Below, one piece after another: positions 17,043 through 25,111 of a DNA stretch of 64,000 nt. Positions within the stretch are counted from its first letter, which is position 1. Each line of letters begins with the position of its first letter. The position numbers and the translations under genes are program-made. This stretch comes from Akkermansiaceae bacterium (GTDB lineage: Bacteria; Verrucomicrobiota; Verrucomicrobiia; Verrucomicrobiales; Akkermansiaceae), in the NCBI GenBank assembly GCA_019634595.1, contig JAHCBC010000003.1, forward strand, positions 1 to 64,000. Direction: 5' to 3'. The notes below the pieces were generated by a model, which made no database searches, was not told the origin of the DNA, and was given only the letters and a program-made list of their open reading frames with translations.

Positions 17043-18701
17043 TCACCCCGTATTCCGCAAAGCGATGAGATCCTTCATCACCCGCGAGACATCCGTCTCC
17101 CGGCCGGTTCCGGAAAACGCGTCATGCAGGGTGCGATAGAGCGTGAAGAGCCGGTCATACGCCAGCATCCGCCGCGGGTCCGGACGGAACGCCGGCACAC
17201 TGCGGGAGCCCATGGCATCCCGGGCGGCAGAGAGGTCCTTGTGGAAACCGGCGGCGGACGCGGCGGAGATGGCAGCACCGAGCGCACAGGCCTGCCGCGT
17301 CTCCGGCACATGGATTTCCACACCCAGCACATCGGAGAGGATGCTCATCGCCACGGCGTTCTTTTCCGCGATGCCTCCCGCACACACCAGTTCCTCCACC
17401 ACCACACCGTGTTCGCGCAGGCGGTTGATGATCATCCTCGCCCCGAAGGCCGTGGCCTCCATGAGCGCGCGGTAGATCTCGCCCCGCGTGGTGTGCAGCG
17501 TCTGCCCGACCAACAGCCCGCCGAGCATGGGGTCCGCGAGGAGGTTGCGGTTGCCGTTGTTCCAGTCCAGCGCGACCACGCCTGACTCCCCGGGTTCCAA
17601 TGCCGCGGCTTCCTCCGAGATCCGGCGGTAGAGCACGTCATCCCCACCGCAGACTTTCTCGATCCACCATTTGAAGATGTCGCCCACGGCGGACTGCCCC
17701 GCCTCCAGCCCGTAGAAACCGGGAAGGATGGCCCCTTCCACCACCCCGCAGATGCCCGGGATGTCCGGAAACCCTCCACCCACCGGCAGCACACAGCAGT
17801 CGCAGGACGAGGTGCCGATCACCTTCACCAACCGCCCCGGCTTCACCCCACAGCCGATCGCCCCGTAATGCACGTCGGACTTTCCGATGGCGATGGAAAT
17901 GCCTTCCCGCAGGCCGAGCGTCTCCGCCCACTCCGCACACAATGAACCCGCTGGGCGGCTCGCGTCGTGCGCTTTCTGATAGAGCCTGTCCCGCAGGGCT
18001 TCCAAGGCCGGGTCCAGCGCACGCAGGAACGCGCCGTCCGGCAGCCCACCCCACTGGTCCGAATAGAGCGCCTTGTGTCCGGCCGAGCAGACGCCACGCT
18101 GGATCCGCAATGGATCCTCCACGCCCGCGAGCACGGAGGGGATCCAGTCCGCCAACTCCACCCAACTGAATGCCGCGTGGAAGATCTCCGGCGACACATG
18201 GAGGCAGTGCCAGATCTTCGCCCAGAACCACTCGGACAGATAGACTCCGCCGCACGCACGGACATACTCCGGCCGCACCTCCAGCGCCAGGCGCGTGATC
18301 TCCTCCGCTTCCACCCGCGCGGTGTGGTCTTTCCACAACCAACACTGGGCATCCAGGTGATCCTTCCATCCATCATGGAAAGCCAGCGGAACATTCCGGG
18401 CATCCACCGGCAGCGGACTGGAACCGGTGGCCGCCACACCGATGCCACCTATATTCTCCGCCTTGAAATCCGGATACTCCCCCGCCTGCAGCAGCGCCCC
18501 TCGGATCGCCTCTTTCAGACCTTCCAGATGGTCCATCGGACTCTGCCGCGCCAGATGGGGATCCTTTCCGTCCAGAAGGATGCCCTGCACCCCACTGGCA
18601 TAGCCGCACACTCCCGTGCCGATCTCCCGGCCATCGGAAACGTCCACCACCACCGCGCGGACGGAGTTGGTTCCGAAGTCGAGCCCAAGGGTGAAGTTCA
18701 T
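17043..18701 (-). CDS. FGGY-family kinase resembling ribulokinase (AraB)
   Basis: The 552-residue protein begins 'FTLGLDFGTNSVRAVVVD', the phosphate-1 motif of FGGY sugar kinases. It has AraB-like features: 'GKDPHLARQSPMDHLEGLKE', 'VIGTSSCDCCVLP', 'VALDWNNGNRNLLADPMLGG', 'ATAFGARMIINRLREHG' and 'CAGGIAEKNAVAMSILSDVL'. Length matches AraB (about 560). Family members phosphorylate ribulose, ribitol or arabinitol; the true substrate here is unknown because araA and araD are absent. It is the last gene of unit B, with its ATG overlapping the FAD-oxidoreductase stop (ATGA). Its end is 15 bases from the convergent regulator gene. Confidence 0.85.
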   Translation of the reverse strand: MNFTLGLDFGTNSVRAVVVDVSDGREIGTGVCGYASGVQGILLDGKDPHLARQSPMDHLEGLKEAIRGALLQAGEYPDFKAENIGGIGVAATGSSPLPVDARNVPLAFHDGWKDHLDAQCWLWKDHTARVEAEEITRLALEVRPEYVRACGGVYLSEWFWAKIWHCLHVSPEIFHAAFSWVELADWIPSVLAGVEDPLRIQRGVCSAGHKALYSDQWGGLPDGAFLRALDPALEALRDRLYQKAHDASRPAGSLCAEWAETLGLREGISIAIGKSDVHYGAIGCGVKPGRLVKVIGTSSCDCCVLPVGGGFPDIPGICGVVEGAILPGFYGLEAGQSAVGDIFKWWIEKVCGGDDVLYRRISEEAAALEPGESGVVALDWNNGNRNLLADPMLGGLLVGQTLHTTRGEIYRALMEATAFGARMIINRLREHGVVVEELVCAGGIAEKNAVAMSILSDVLGVEIHVPETRQACALGAAISAASAAGFHKDLSAARDAMGSRSVPAFRPDPRRMLAYDRLFTLYRTLHDAFSGTGRETDVSRVMKDLIALRNTG

Positions 18702-20110
18702 TGAACCGCCTCCACAAGAGTTTCCTGATAGGCGCGCAGGTAGGCTCCCTTTTCACGCAACTCCGCCTGGAGGGCGGCGACATCGATCTCCGATGGCGCA
18801 ACTCCATCACGCACCGCCCGCTTGGCGGCGCGGCCCGCGGCCTCACCCATGGCCATGCATGTCGCCATCACGCGGATCGCCCCCATCGCCTCATGCGTGG
18901 TGGAAATGCAGCGGCCAGCCACCAGTAGGTTCTCCACACCCTCCGGCACCAGCGAACGGTATGGGATGTCATAGCAATCACCACACCAGATGAGAGTGCA
19001 GCCCTCGTCTCCGGGACGGTGGATGTCGATGGGATAACTGGCCACAGCGATGGCGTCCTCGAAATGACGGCAGCCGAGCACGTCCTCCTGCGTCATCACA
19101 TACTTGCCGACGATGCGCCGCGTTTCCCGGATGCCGAGGAATGGGGCCGTCTTCGTGAAGTAGGATTTCGAGAAACCGGGGACGTAGCTTTTCAGATAGG
19201 TGAAGATGTCATCGATCTGCCGCCGTGCCTCGATCTCGCCCATGGAGAGGCTGCGGGCGTCCGTCCCGTCCACACCTGCCACGCGTGTCATGTTCAGCCA
19301 TGCTTCTCCCTCACGGAGGCCGGTGATGATGATGGTGCGTTCGTTCGGGATGTTCAGGTTCCTTTCCTCCCGTGCTTTCGCGATCAGCTCGCGCAGTCCC
19401 ACGACAATGAACTGGTGGTTCTGGCCGAAGTATTCCGCCGGGATGAAGTCCGTGAGATAGGTGCGGGATTGCCCCGCGATGCTCATGCGCAGCTCGTCCG
19501 TATCCACGCCCGCCAGGCAGAACATGAGGGTGGGCGGCTGCATGCCTCCGGCACCGTTCCCCTTTTCGCAGGGAACACCGGCCCGGCAGGCCACATCCGC
19601 GTCCCCCGTGCAGTCGATGACGACCTTTCCCAAGCACACCTCGCGGCCGCTCTTGCTCTCGGTGATCAGGCCCTTGATGCGGTCCCCCTCCTTCACCACT
19701 CCAGCGACGGAGGTGTAGAACACCACATCCACGCCCGCTTCCGTGAGCATCTCCAGCGCCACCGTCTTCACCGCCTCCGGTTCGACCAGGGTGATGCCCA
19801 TGTGCAGCGGGCAGGGCCGGTGCTCGCTCGCACCATTCCGCTCCTTGAGACGGTCGATGAATTTCTGCGGCAGTCCTTCGATGATCTGGTTCCCCTTCTG
19901 GCCGAGGAAGCCGAGCACCGGCAGGCCGATGGTCATGTTTCCTCCGAGAAAACTGCGGCTTTCCAGGAGTCCTACGCGCAATCCGTCCTCCGCCGCCGCG
20001 AGCGCGGCGATCAGGCCGGATGGACCGCCACCGGCGATGAGGACATCATATTCCGCACGCACCGGCAGGTACCGGGCGGGCTCTTCGATCAGGGTTGGGT
20101 TCTGTGACAT
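18698..20110 (-). CDS. Cytoplasmic FAD-dependent oxidoreductase
   Basis: The 470-residue protein has an N-terminal FAD-binding Rossmann motif 'DVLIAGGGPSGLIAALAAAE'. The middle holds 'VVIDCTGDADVACRAGVP', and the C-terminal FAD motif is 'NLLVAGRCISTTHEAMGAIR'. It belongs to the FAD_oxidored group, whose members are mostly of unknown substrate and often lie in carbohydrate clusters. No signal peptide is present, unlike the relative at 31092-33053. It overlaps the kinase gene by 4 bases and is followed upstream by a secreted EEP phosphoesterase. It may oxidise a polyol or sugar before or after the kinase; this is inference. Confidence 0.8.
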   Translation of the reverse strand: MSQNPTLIEEPARYLPVRAEYDVLIAGGGPSGLIAALAAAEDGLRVGLLESRSFLGGNMTIGLPVLGFLGQKGNQIIEGLPQKFIDRLKERNGASEHRPCPLHMGITLVEPEAVKTVALEMLTEAGVDVVFYTSVAGVVKEGDRIKGLITESKSGREVCLGKVVIDCTGDADVACRAGVPCEKGNGAGGMQPPTLMFCLAGVDTDELRMSIAGQSRTYLTDFIPAEYFGQNHQFIVVGLRELIAKAREERNLNIPNERTIIITGLREGEAWLNMTRVAGVDGTDARSLSMGEIEARRQIDDIFTYLKSYVPGFSKSYFTKTAPFLGIRETRRIVGKYVMTQEDVLGCRHFEDAIAVASYPIDIHRPGDEGCTLIWCGDCYDIPYRSLVPEGVENLLVAGRCISTTHEAMGAIRVMATCMAMGEAAGRAAKRAVRDGVAPSEIDVAALQAELREKGAYLRAYQETLVEAVQ

Positions 20111-20129
20111 GTGATGAAAGGGATGGGGT

Positions 20130-21020
20130 TCAGAGTTTCAGTTCGGCGGAGAGGAAATAGTGGTCGCTGGGATAGCGGCCCTCCTTTGAATCCTTCACGA
20201 TTTCCCAGGAGGCCACCTTCTTCGCGTTGCGGGTGTAGATGTAATCGATCGGGGTGCTCCCTTTGTCCGAAGTACCGAAGGCATGGGCGGAACTTTCCTC
20301 CGCGGGCGGACCCGGCGCCTGCAAGCGGGCGTCCGTCCAGCCTGCGGCACGGATGATCTCATGGACCCTGGCCGCGGCCCGGGAGTTGAGGTCACCCGCG
20401 AGGATCTGCGAAAACTCCGCCGGATAGACCGCAGCCTCCTCCATCACCATGGCGATCTGCTTTTCACGCACGGGAGCCATGCCGGGGCCGCTGTCGAGGT
20501 GGACGTTCAACACGCGGAACTGCCGCCCCGTGCCTTTGTCCTTCAGCCGCACCCAGTTCGCATGGCGCGCCCGGTAGCCGCCTTCCGCGATGGAGCCGGG
20601 GATATGCGGTGTCGGGGAAAGCCAGTAAGTGCCGGACGCCACCAGTTCGAAGCGATCCTGCCGGAAGAGGATCGGATTCTTGCCGATGCCGTGGTAGCCC
20701 TCATCCTTGCCGTCCATTTCCGGTCCCTCGAAACCAAATCCGGTGAACCCCGGCAACCCGGCCAGGAGATCCCCGTACTGGCCGCGCAGCACTTCCTGGG
20801 CACAGACGATGTCCGGCTTCCGCGAACGGATGACCTCCAGGCAAAGATCCCGGCGGCTTTTCCAATCATTTCCGGAAGCGGCATCCTCCGGCAGGAAGTC
20901 CACCCGGATGTTGCAGGACATGACGCGCACGGAAATCTCCGGCGTTTCCTCCGCCTGGGCCGTGGAAAAGGAAATCAGCCCTCCGAGGGCAATCATTTTC
21001 AAAATCGTTTTCAGATTCAT
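20130..21020 (-). CDS. Secreted endonuclease/exonuclease/phosphatase-family (EEP) hydrolase
   Basis: The 296-residue protein has a signal peptide (MNLKTILKMIALGGLISFS). The EEP fold motifs are 'VRVMSCNIRVD', 'PDIVCAQEVLRGQ' with the metal-binding glutamate, 'NVHLDSGPGMAPVREKQ', 'ILAGDLNS' and the final 'GRYPSDHYFLSAELK' with catalytic Asp-His. The family covers nucleases, sphingomyelinases and inositol-phosphate phosphatases. Secretion and the company of other phosphoesterases favour a phospholipid- or phosphodiester-directed role over a DNA role, but the substrate is not proven. The ATG at 21020 overlaps the transporter stop by 4 bases. Confidence 0.84.
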   Translation of the reverse strand: MNLKTILKMIALGGLISFSTAQAEETPEISVRVMSCNIRVDFLPEDAASGNDWKSRRDLCLEVIRSRKPDIVCAQEVLRGQYGDLLAGLPGFTGFGFEGPEMDGKDEGYHGIGKNPILFRQDRFELVASGTYWLSPTPHIPGSIAEGGYRARHANWVRLKDKGTGRQFRVLNVHLDSGPGMAPVREKQIAMVMEEAAVYPAEFSQILAGDLNSRAAARVHEIIRAAGWTDARLQAPGPPAEESSAHAFGTSDKGSTPIDYIYTRNAKKVASWEIVKDSKEGRYPSDHYFLSAELKL

Positions 21021-22282
21021 GGGGTGGCGGGGTTGGAAAGAATGGTGGTGGAAGGAGCCGGGCGTTCGCGCCTCACGCCGGCCCACAGGATGAGGGCGGC
21101 GATGGGGTGGAGACACGCCATGACCAGGAACAGGGTGGGCGCACCCACACCGGCGATCATCTGGCCCACCTGGTGGTTGAACAGCATCGCACCCGCCGCG
21201 CCGAAGCCGCCCGCGATCCCCAGGACGCTGGCAGCGTTTTCCCTTGGGAAGGCCTCCGCGATGACCACACTCATGGAAAACAACCAGCTCAGGCAGACCG
21301 CTCCCACCACGCTGAAGATGACCAACGTGGTCAGCGCCCCGGAAAAACGTGGAGTGAGCGCACACACCGGCGCAAGTGCGGCCACCGTCACCAACATGAT
21401 CTTGCGGGCCTCCAGGGTGCCCCTGCCGCGCTTCACCATCCTGTCGGACCATGCGGCGGTGCCCACCCCGCCGATGTCGGCGGCCAGGAACGGGATCCAG
21501 CCGACCATGCCGATCTGCGCGAGGGTGAGTCCGGACTCCTCCTGAAGGTAACCCGGCAGCCAGAACAGGCAGAAATACCACACCGGATCACTGACAAACC
21601 GGCACGCGAGGATGGCCCACAGGCTGCGCGTCTTCCAGAGCTGGGGCCAAGTGAATTTCCCTCCCTCCGAGGGAGTGCCGAGTGCCGCCTCCCGCTCGAT
21701 CTCCGGCGGAGGATTCCGGTAGAGCAGCTTCCAGCCGACCGCAAGGACCAGCCCCAGCACGGCGGGGATGATGAAAGCCATGTGCCAGTTGTAGCGCAGT
21801 GTGATCCATGCGACCACCGGCGGCGCCATGATGGCTCCCGCAGTGCCGCCCGCCACGCACAGGCTGTTCACCGTGCCGCGCAGCGTGCTGGGGAACCACG
21901 TGGTCACCACGCGCAGCTGCGCGGGGAACGCCGTCGGTTCCGCCAGCCCCAGCATTCCGCGGAACACAAGGAACGAGCCGAAGGAACGCGTGAGCCCCGC
22001 GCCAAGGCACGCCGCCGACCAGGTGAGCAACCCGGTGAACAACATCACCCCCGCACCGAAGCGGTCCACCAACCACCCGGCCGCGGGATACATCACCGCG
22101 TAGCAGACGGTGAAGACGTTCACCAGCAGCGCGTAATCCGGATCCCCCATCCCGAACTCCGACTTCAGCACCGGCTTCAGGATGGAAACGATCTGCCGGT
22201 CGAAGTAGTTGAGCACGATGGCGAAGAAGATCATCACGAGGATGATCCAGCGGCGGTGTTCCGGTTTCAGTCGTTCCGTCAT
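21017..22282 (-). CDS. MFS transporter, anion:cation symporter type
   Basis: From the ATG at 22282 the 421-residue protein has about 12 membrane segments. The first is 'WIILVMIFFAIVLNYFDRQI', the typical NYFDR signature of ACS-family carriers such as ExuT and glucarate/phthalate transporters. 'GWLVDRFGAGVM' is the MFS loop 2-3 motif. These carriers import organic anions. The start lies 8 bases after the G1P-dehydrogenase stop and its stop overlaps the EEP gene, so it is well inside unit B. With a GlpT-like exchanger in unit A, the regulon has two different organic-anion importers. The substrate may be a glycerophosphate, sugar acid or other anion. Confidence 0.85.
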   Translation of the reverse strand: MTERLKPEHRRWIILVMIFFAIVLNYFDRQIVSILKPVLKSEFGMGDPDYALLVNVFTVCYAVMYPAAGWLVDRFGAGVMLFTGLLTWSAACLGAGLTRSFGSFLVFRGMLGLAEPTAFPAQLRVVTTWFPSTLRGTVNSLCVAGGTAGAIMAPPVVAWITLRYNWHMAFIIPAVLGLVLAVGWKLLYRNPPPEIEREAALGTPSEGGKFTWPQLWKTRSLWAILACRFVSDPVWYFCLFWLPGYLQEESGLTLAQIGMVGWIPFLAADIGGVGTAAWSDRMVKRGRGTLEARKIMLVTVAALAPVCALTPRFSGALTTLVIFSVVGAVCLSWLFSMSVVIAEAFPRENAASVLGIAGGFGAAGAMLFNHQVGQMIAGVGAPTLFLVMACLHPIAALILWAGVRRERPAPSTTILSNPATP

Positions 22283-22289
22283 CACTGTA

Positions 22290-23720
22290 TCAGGGATTTT
22301 GATTTTGCCTCCCGCCGTTCTCCGGCCAGATGCCCTCCGGACCGAACAGACGCTCCAGGCAAGGCTCCAGCAAGCCCGCCCTCCGCGCCAGATCCAGCAC
22401 GGTGAAACGCCTGCGGATGAAATACGCCAGATCGAAGCTCCGCCGCAGCCTGCTCCGGGAGATGCCGATCTCCTCCGGCTCTGTCGGCGCCCCGGCTTCC
22501 TCAAGCATGTGCCTGATCTCCGCGAAAGGAATGAGCTGGCCGCGCAGCTTTTCCCTGAGTTCCGGCCACTGCTTCCGCAGTAGTCCGACCTGCGCCCTCA
22601 CGGTTTCCCGCGGGACATGCTTGAGCAAGCCTTCCTTCACCGCGATCTCCTGCAGCTCCTCATCCGGAAAAAGCTCCCGGATCCTCTCCGCCAAAACCTC
22701 TGTCTCCGGCCATGCTTCCGCCGCCGCATCCGCGTCGATCTCTTCCAGCGGCAGATCGAGCAGAGCTTCGTAAAGCGCGGTCACCGCCAGCGTCGCAACG
22801 CCGACCTTGAAACCATGGCTGGGAGCCTTGCCGTTGTGGGTATGGTGCTGCATGTCCCACAGGTGGCTGAACTGGTGCTCCGCACCGGATGCGGGCCGGC
22901 TGCTGCGGTGCCACTGCATGGCGAAGCCTCCGAGCATCAATCCCTCCGTGAGAGCCTCCAGAGCCTTCAGATCCGCCCCTCTTACTCCTTCCGGATCGCC
23001 CAGCGCATCCCGCAGACCTCCCTGGACAATATCCCAAGCCCTGTGGTCGATCGCTTCCTCCTCCAGTGCGTCCGCGAGGATCCAGTCCGCACCGGCCGTT
23101 ACCTTGCTCAAAAGATCCGCGTAGCCGGATGCACCCATCTCCGCCGGCGCGGTGGCCATGATCCCGATATCCGCCATCACCGCCGCTGGCGCGGGGCAGG
23201 AGAAGGTCTGCTTCGATCCCTCGAAGGTGATGGATGCACCAAAGGCGGTGTAGCCATCCATCGATGCCGCGGTGGCAATGCAGAGGTAAGGTCGCCCCAG
23301 CCGGTGGGAAGCCAGTTTCACCAGATCATTGATCGTGCCGGACCCCACCGCCACCGGCACCCCGTCACATCCTGCCAGGAACCCGTGGATTTCCTCCACG
23401 AAACGATGCTCCGCGTAAAGTTCCGGATCCTCCAGCAGATGCAGCGCCGCACATCCGCAGCCTCCTTCCTCCAGCCGCCGTTCCGCTTCCCTTGCAAAGA
23501 TCAGTGTCTTTGGGTCCGCGATCAAAATCGCCGCTTTTCCGGGGAAATTCCGCCGGAACACCTCCGCCACTTCTCCGATGACCCCTGGCCCGATCCTCAG
23601 ATCCTTGGTTTCATTGCCGAGAAAACTCCGGAAGTCCTTCACAACTTCCCCTCCCATTGTCCCGGTCATACCCGGTTCCATATACGGCTTCATGATTGAT
23701 CGATTTCCTGCGAGCTTCAC
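22290..23720 (-). CDS. sn-Glycerol-1-phosphate dehydrogenase (AraM/EgsA family)
   Basis: The 476-residue protein matches bacterial G1P dehydrogenases. It has the nucleotide-binding motif GSGTIND (126-132), 'CIATAASMDGYTA', the metal ligands Asp202 ('SGYADLLSK'), His282 in 'SGAEHQFSH' and His302 in 'PSHGFKVG'. The enzyme interconverts sn-glycerol-1-phosphate and DHAP with NAD(P). Its best known bacterial member is AraM of the Bacillus subtilis ara operon. The proposed start is GTG at 23720, overlapping the histidine-phosphatase stop; ATG at 23693 is an alternative. In this operon it probably works in the catabolic direction, because GlpD cannot use the sn-1 enantiomer. Confidence 0.88.
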   Translation of the reverse strand: MKLAGNRSIMKPYMEPGMTGTMGGEVVKDFRSFLGNETKDLRIGPGVIGEVAEVFRRNFPGKAAILIADPKTLIFAREAERRLEEGGCGCAALHLLEDPELYAEHRFVEEIHGFLAGCDGVPVAVGSGTINDLVKLASHRLGRPYLCIATAASMDGYTAFGASITFEGSKQTFSCPAPAAVMADIGIMATAPAEMGASGYADLLSKVTAGADWILADALEEEAIDHRAWDIVQGGLRDALGDPEGVRGADLKALEALTEGLMLGGFAMQWHRSSRPASGAEHQFSHLWDMQHHTHNGKAPSHGFKVGVATLAVTALYEALLDLPLEEIDADAAAEAWPETEVLAERIRELFPDEELQEIAVKEGLLKHVPRETVRAQVGLLRKQWPELREKLRGQLIPFAEIRHMLEEAGAPTEPEEIGISRSRLRRSFDLAYFIRRRFTVLDLARRAGLLEPCLERLFGPEGIWPENGGRQNQNP

Positions 23721-24481
23721 TTCTCCACCGGCTTTCCGTTTTCGAGAGTGATCCGGAAGGTTCCGTCCGGCTGCTCCTCCGCCAGCCAGAGACCGGTGTT
23801 GTCGATCTCGATGTCCCGCTTGAAATCGCCCGTGAGCGCCCGGAGGAAATTCGTGCCCGAGTTCTCATGCCCCACCAGCAGGACAGCCTTGGAGGTTCCT
23901 CCGAACTGCTTCCTGATCCGCCCGATGGTCCGCTTCGCCAGTTCAAGCGCCTCCACCTTCCTTTCCTCCTCATCCTTCGGACGCTTGTAGGTCAGCTTGT
24001 CCTCCGGCCCCACCACGAAGAATCCTTTTTCATCTTCCGGCAGTTCCAGTTCCTTCCCCCGGAACAGCTCGCCTTTGAACTCCACCTTGAAGGATCCTTT
24101 GTCGAGTTCCGGGCTCACCTCGCTGAGTTCCGGCCAGATCTCGCCCTTCCTGGCTTCTTTTTTCAAGTAAGGCAGGATCGTGTTCCTCGTGCGCCATTTC
24201 GGACTGACCGCAATGTAGTCGAAATGGAAGCCCTTCAACTTATCCGGCACCAAGCCCGCCTGCGCCCACCCCAGGTCGGAAAAAGTATCCGAGTTCCCCA
24301 CATACGCCGGCCGCTTTTCCTTCGGGATCTCCTCCCAATCCTTGAGCACGTTGTGCCCGGACTGCGCATGGCGCAGGTAATAGATCTTCAATCCCCCCGG
24401 CTTCTCACCCGCTTCACAGGCCATCGCCAGAAGGATGGAAGCCATCGGCGTCACGACTCTCGGACAAATCTTTCTCCACAT
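23717..24481 (-). CDS. Exported histidine-phosphatase family protein
   Basis: The 254-residue protein begins at 24481 with a signal-peptide-like N-terminus containing 'MASILLAMAC', so it could be a lipoprotein. It carries the histidine phosphatase motif RHAQSGHN (RHG variant) and the second histidine in 'LLVGHENSGTNFL'. The family (phosphoglycerate-mutase-like) removes phosphate through a phosphohistidine intermediate. It is the first gene of unit B, just downstream of promoter/operator B, and its stop overlaps the next gene. The target phosphate ester is unknown. With the alkaline phosphatase, metallophosphoesterase, GDPD and EEP protein, it is the fifth exported phosphoesterase in the cluster. 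Confidence 0.83.
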   Translation of the reverse strand: MWRKICPRVVTPMASILLAMACEAGEKPGGLKIYYLRHAQSGHNVLKDWEEIPKEKRPAYVGNSDTFSDLGWAQAGLVPDKLKGFHFDYIAVSPKWRTRNTILPYLKKEARKGEIWPELSEVSPELDKGSFKVEFKGELFRGKELELPEDEKGFFVVGPEDKLTYKRPKDEEERKVEALELAKRTIGRIRKQFGGTSKAVLLVGHENSGTNFLRALTGDFKRDIEIDNTGLWLAEEQPDGTFRITLENGKPVEK

Positions 24482-24488
24482 GCCGATG

Positions 24489-24517
24489 TCTGTATATTCT
24501 GTATTTTTATCCGTCAA
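24489..24517 (-). promoter_or_regulatory. Promoter/operator B of the glycerophosphate regulon
   Basis: On the minus strand TTGACG (24517-24512) precedes TATACA (24496-24491, 15-base spacer) or TACAGA (17-base spacer). The inverted repeat ATATTCTGTAT (24494-24504) overlaps the -10. Read on the plus strand, site B and site A share ATGTCTGT, one variable base, TATTCTG, one variable base, then AT: 17 of 19 positions match. The site lies only about 12 bases upstream of the ATG at 24481, suggesting a very short leader or none. Confidence 0.6.
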
Positions 24518-24710
24518 ACAGTTTTCTCGGGGCTTACATGGAGCCGTTTCCCCCTCTACGAACCATCCCCCCGTCAAATCACTCCTCTGATCCCGCCGCT
24601 CATTTCCGTTGCCACGAACTCCGGCCCGTTGCCACCGCGCACCCGTTCGGGTTTGCTGCTGGTTCGAGCCTGAGGGGCTGCCTGATCCGCCCTTTCTTCG
24701 TGATCTCCCA

Positions 24711-25048
24711 AAATCCGTACGGCTACTACGGCGGCATCAGGAGGGAGTGCCGCTGCTCCCCGCGCCAGATCGAGAACCACCGCCAGCGCATCTCCGGTCC
24801 CCCTGCCCGACCGCATCGACCTTCATGTCGAAGTGCCGCCCGTCGATTCCAAGGAACTCTACTCACAGGATCCCGGCGGCGAGAAATCCTCCGTCATCCG
24901 CGAGCGCGTCGTCGCCGCTCGCACCCACGACCGCATCCTCAAGGTCGCCCGCACGTTCGCGGACCTCGGTGGCTCGGAAAACATCCGCGCGCAGGATGTG
25001 CTGGAAGCGATCCAATGCAGGGCGCTGGACCGGAAGTTGTTTTCGTGA
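24711..25048 (+). pseudogene. Decayed 3' copy of yifB (copy 1)
   Basis: This stretch matches intact yifB from about 3468 to its stop at 3956. It begins near 'NPxxxGYYG' and includes '[20 protein letters not shown]', '[16 protein letters not shown]' and the terminal 'ALDRKLFS'. It carries a 6-base deletion at the start and a +1 insertion in a C run after 'RISG'. It also lacks 147 bases in frame (equivalent to 3685-3831), and no AAA+ core is present. It cannot encode an ATPase. It lies between the unit B promoter and a PEP-CTERM gene, in the same orientation as yifB. The stretch 24518-24710 before it has no recognisable gene. Confidence 0.85.
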
Positions 25049-25111
25049 CGGCCGGCCGGGGCATTTGTCGTCGAATGGCAGCCCGGTCTTCTCCTGCCCT
25101 GACACACCACC

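Noticed and set aside
24574..24816. Minus-strand ORF upstream of yifB copy 1
   Set aside because: It is an antisense shadow of the yifB relic; its composition resembles other shadows and it shows no motif.
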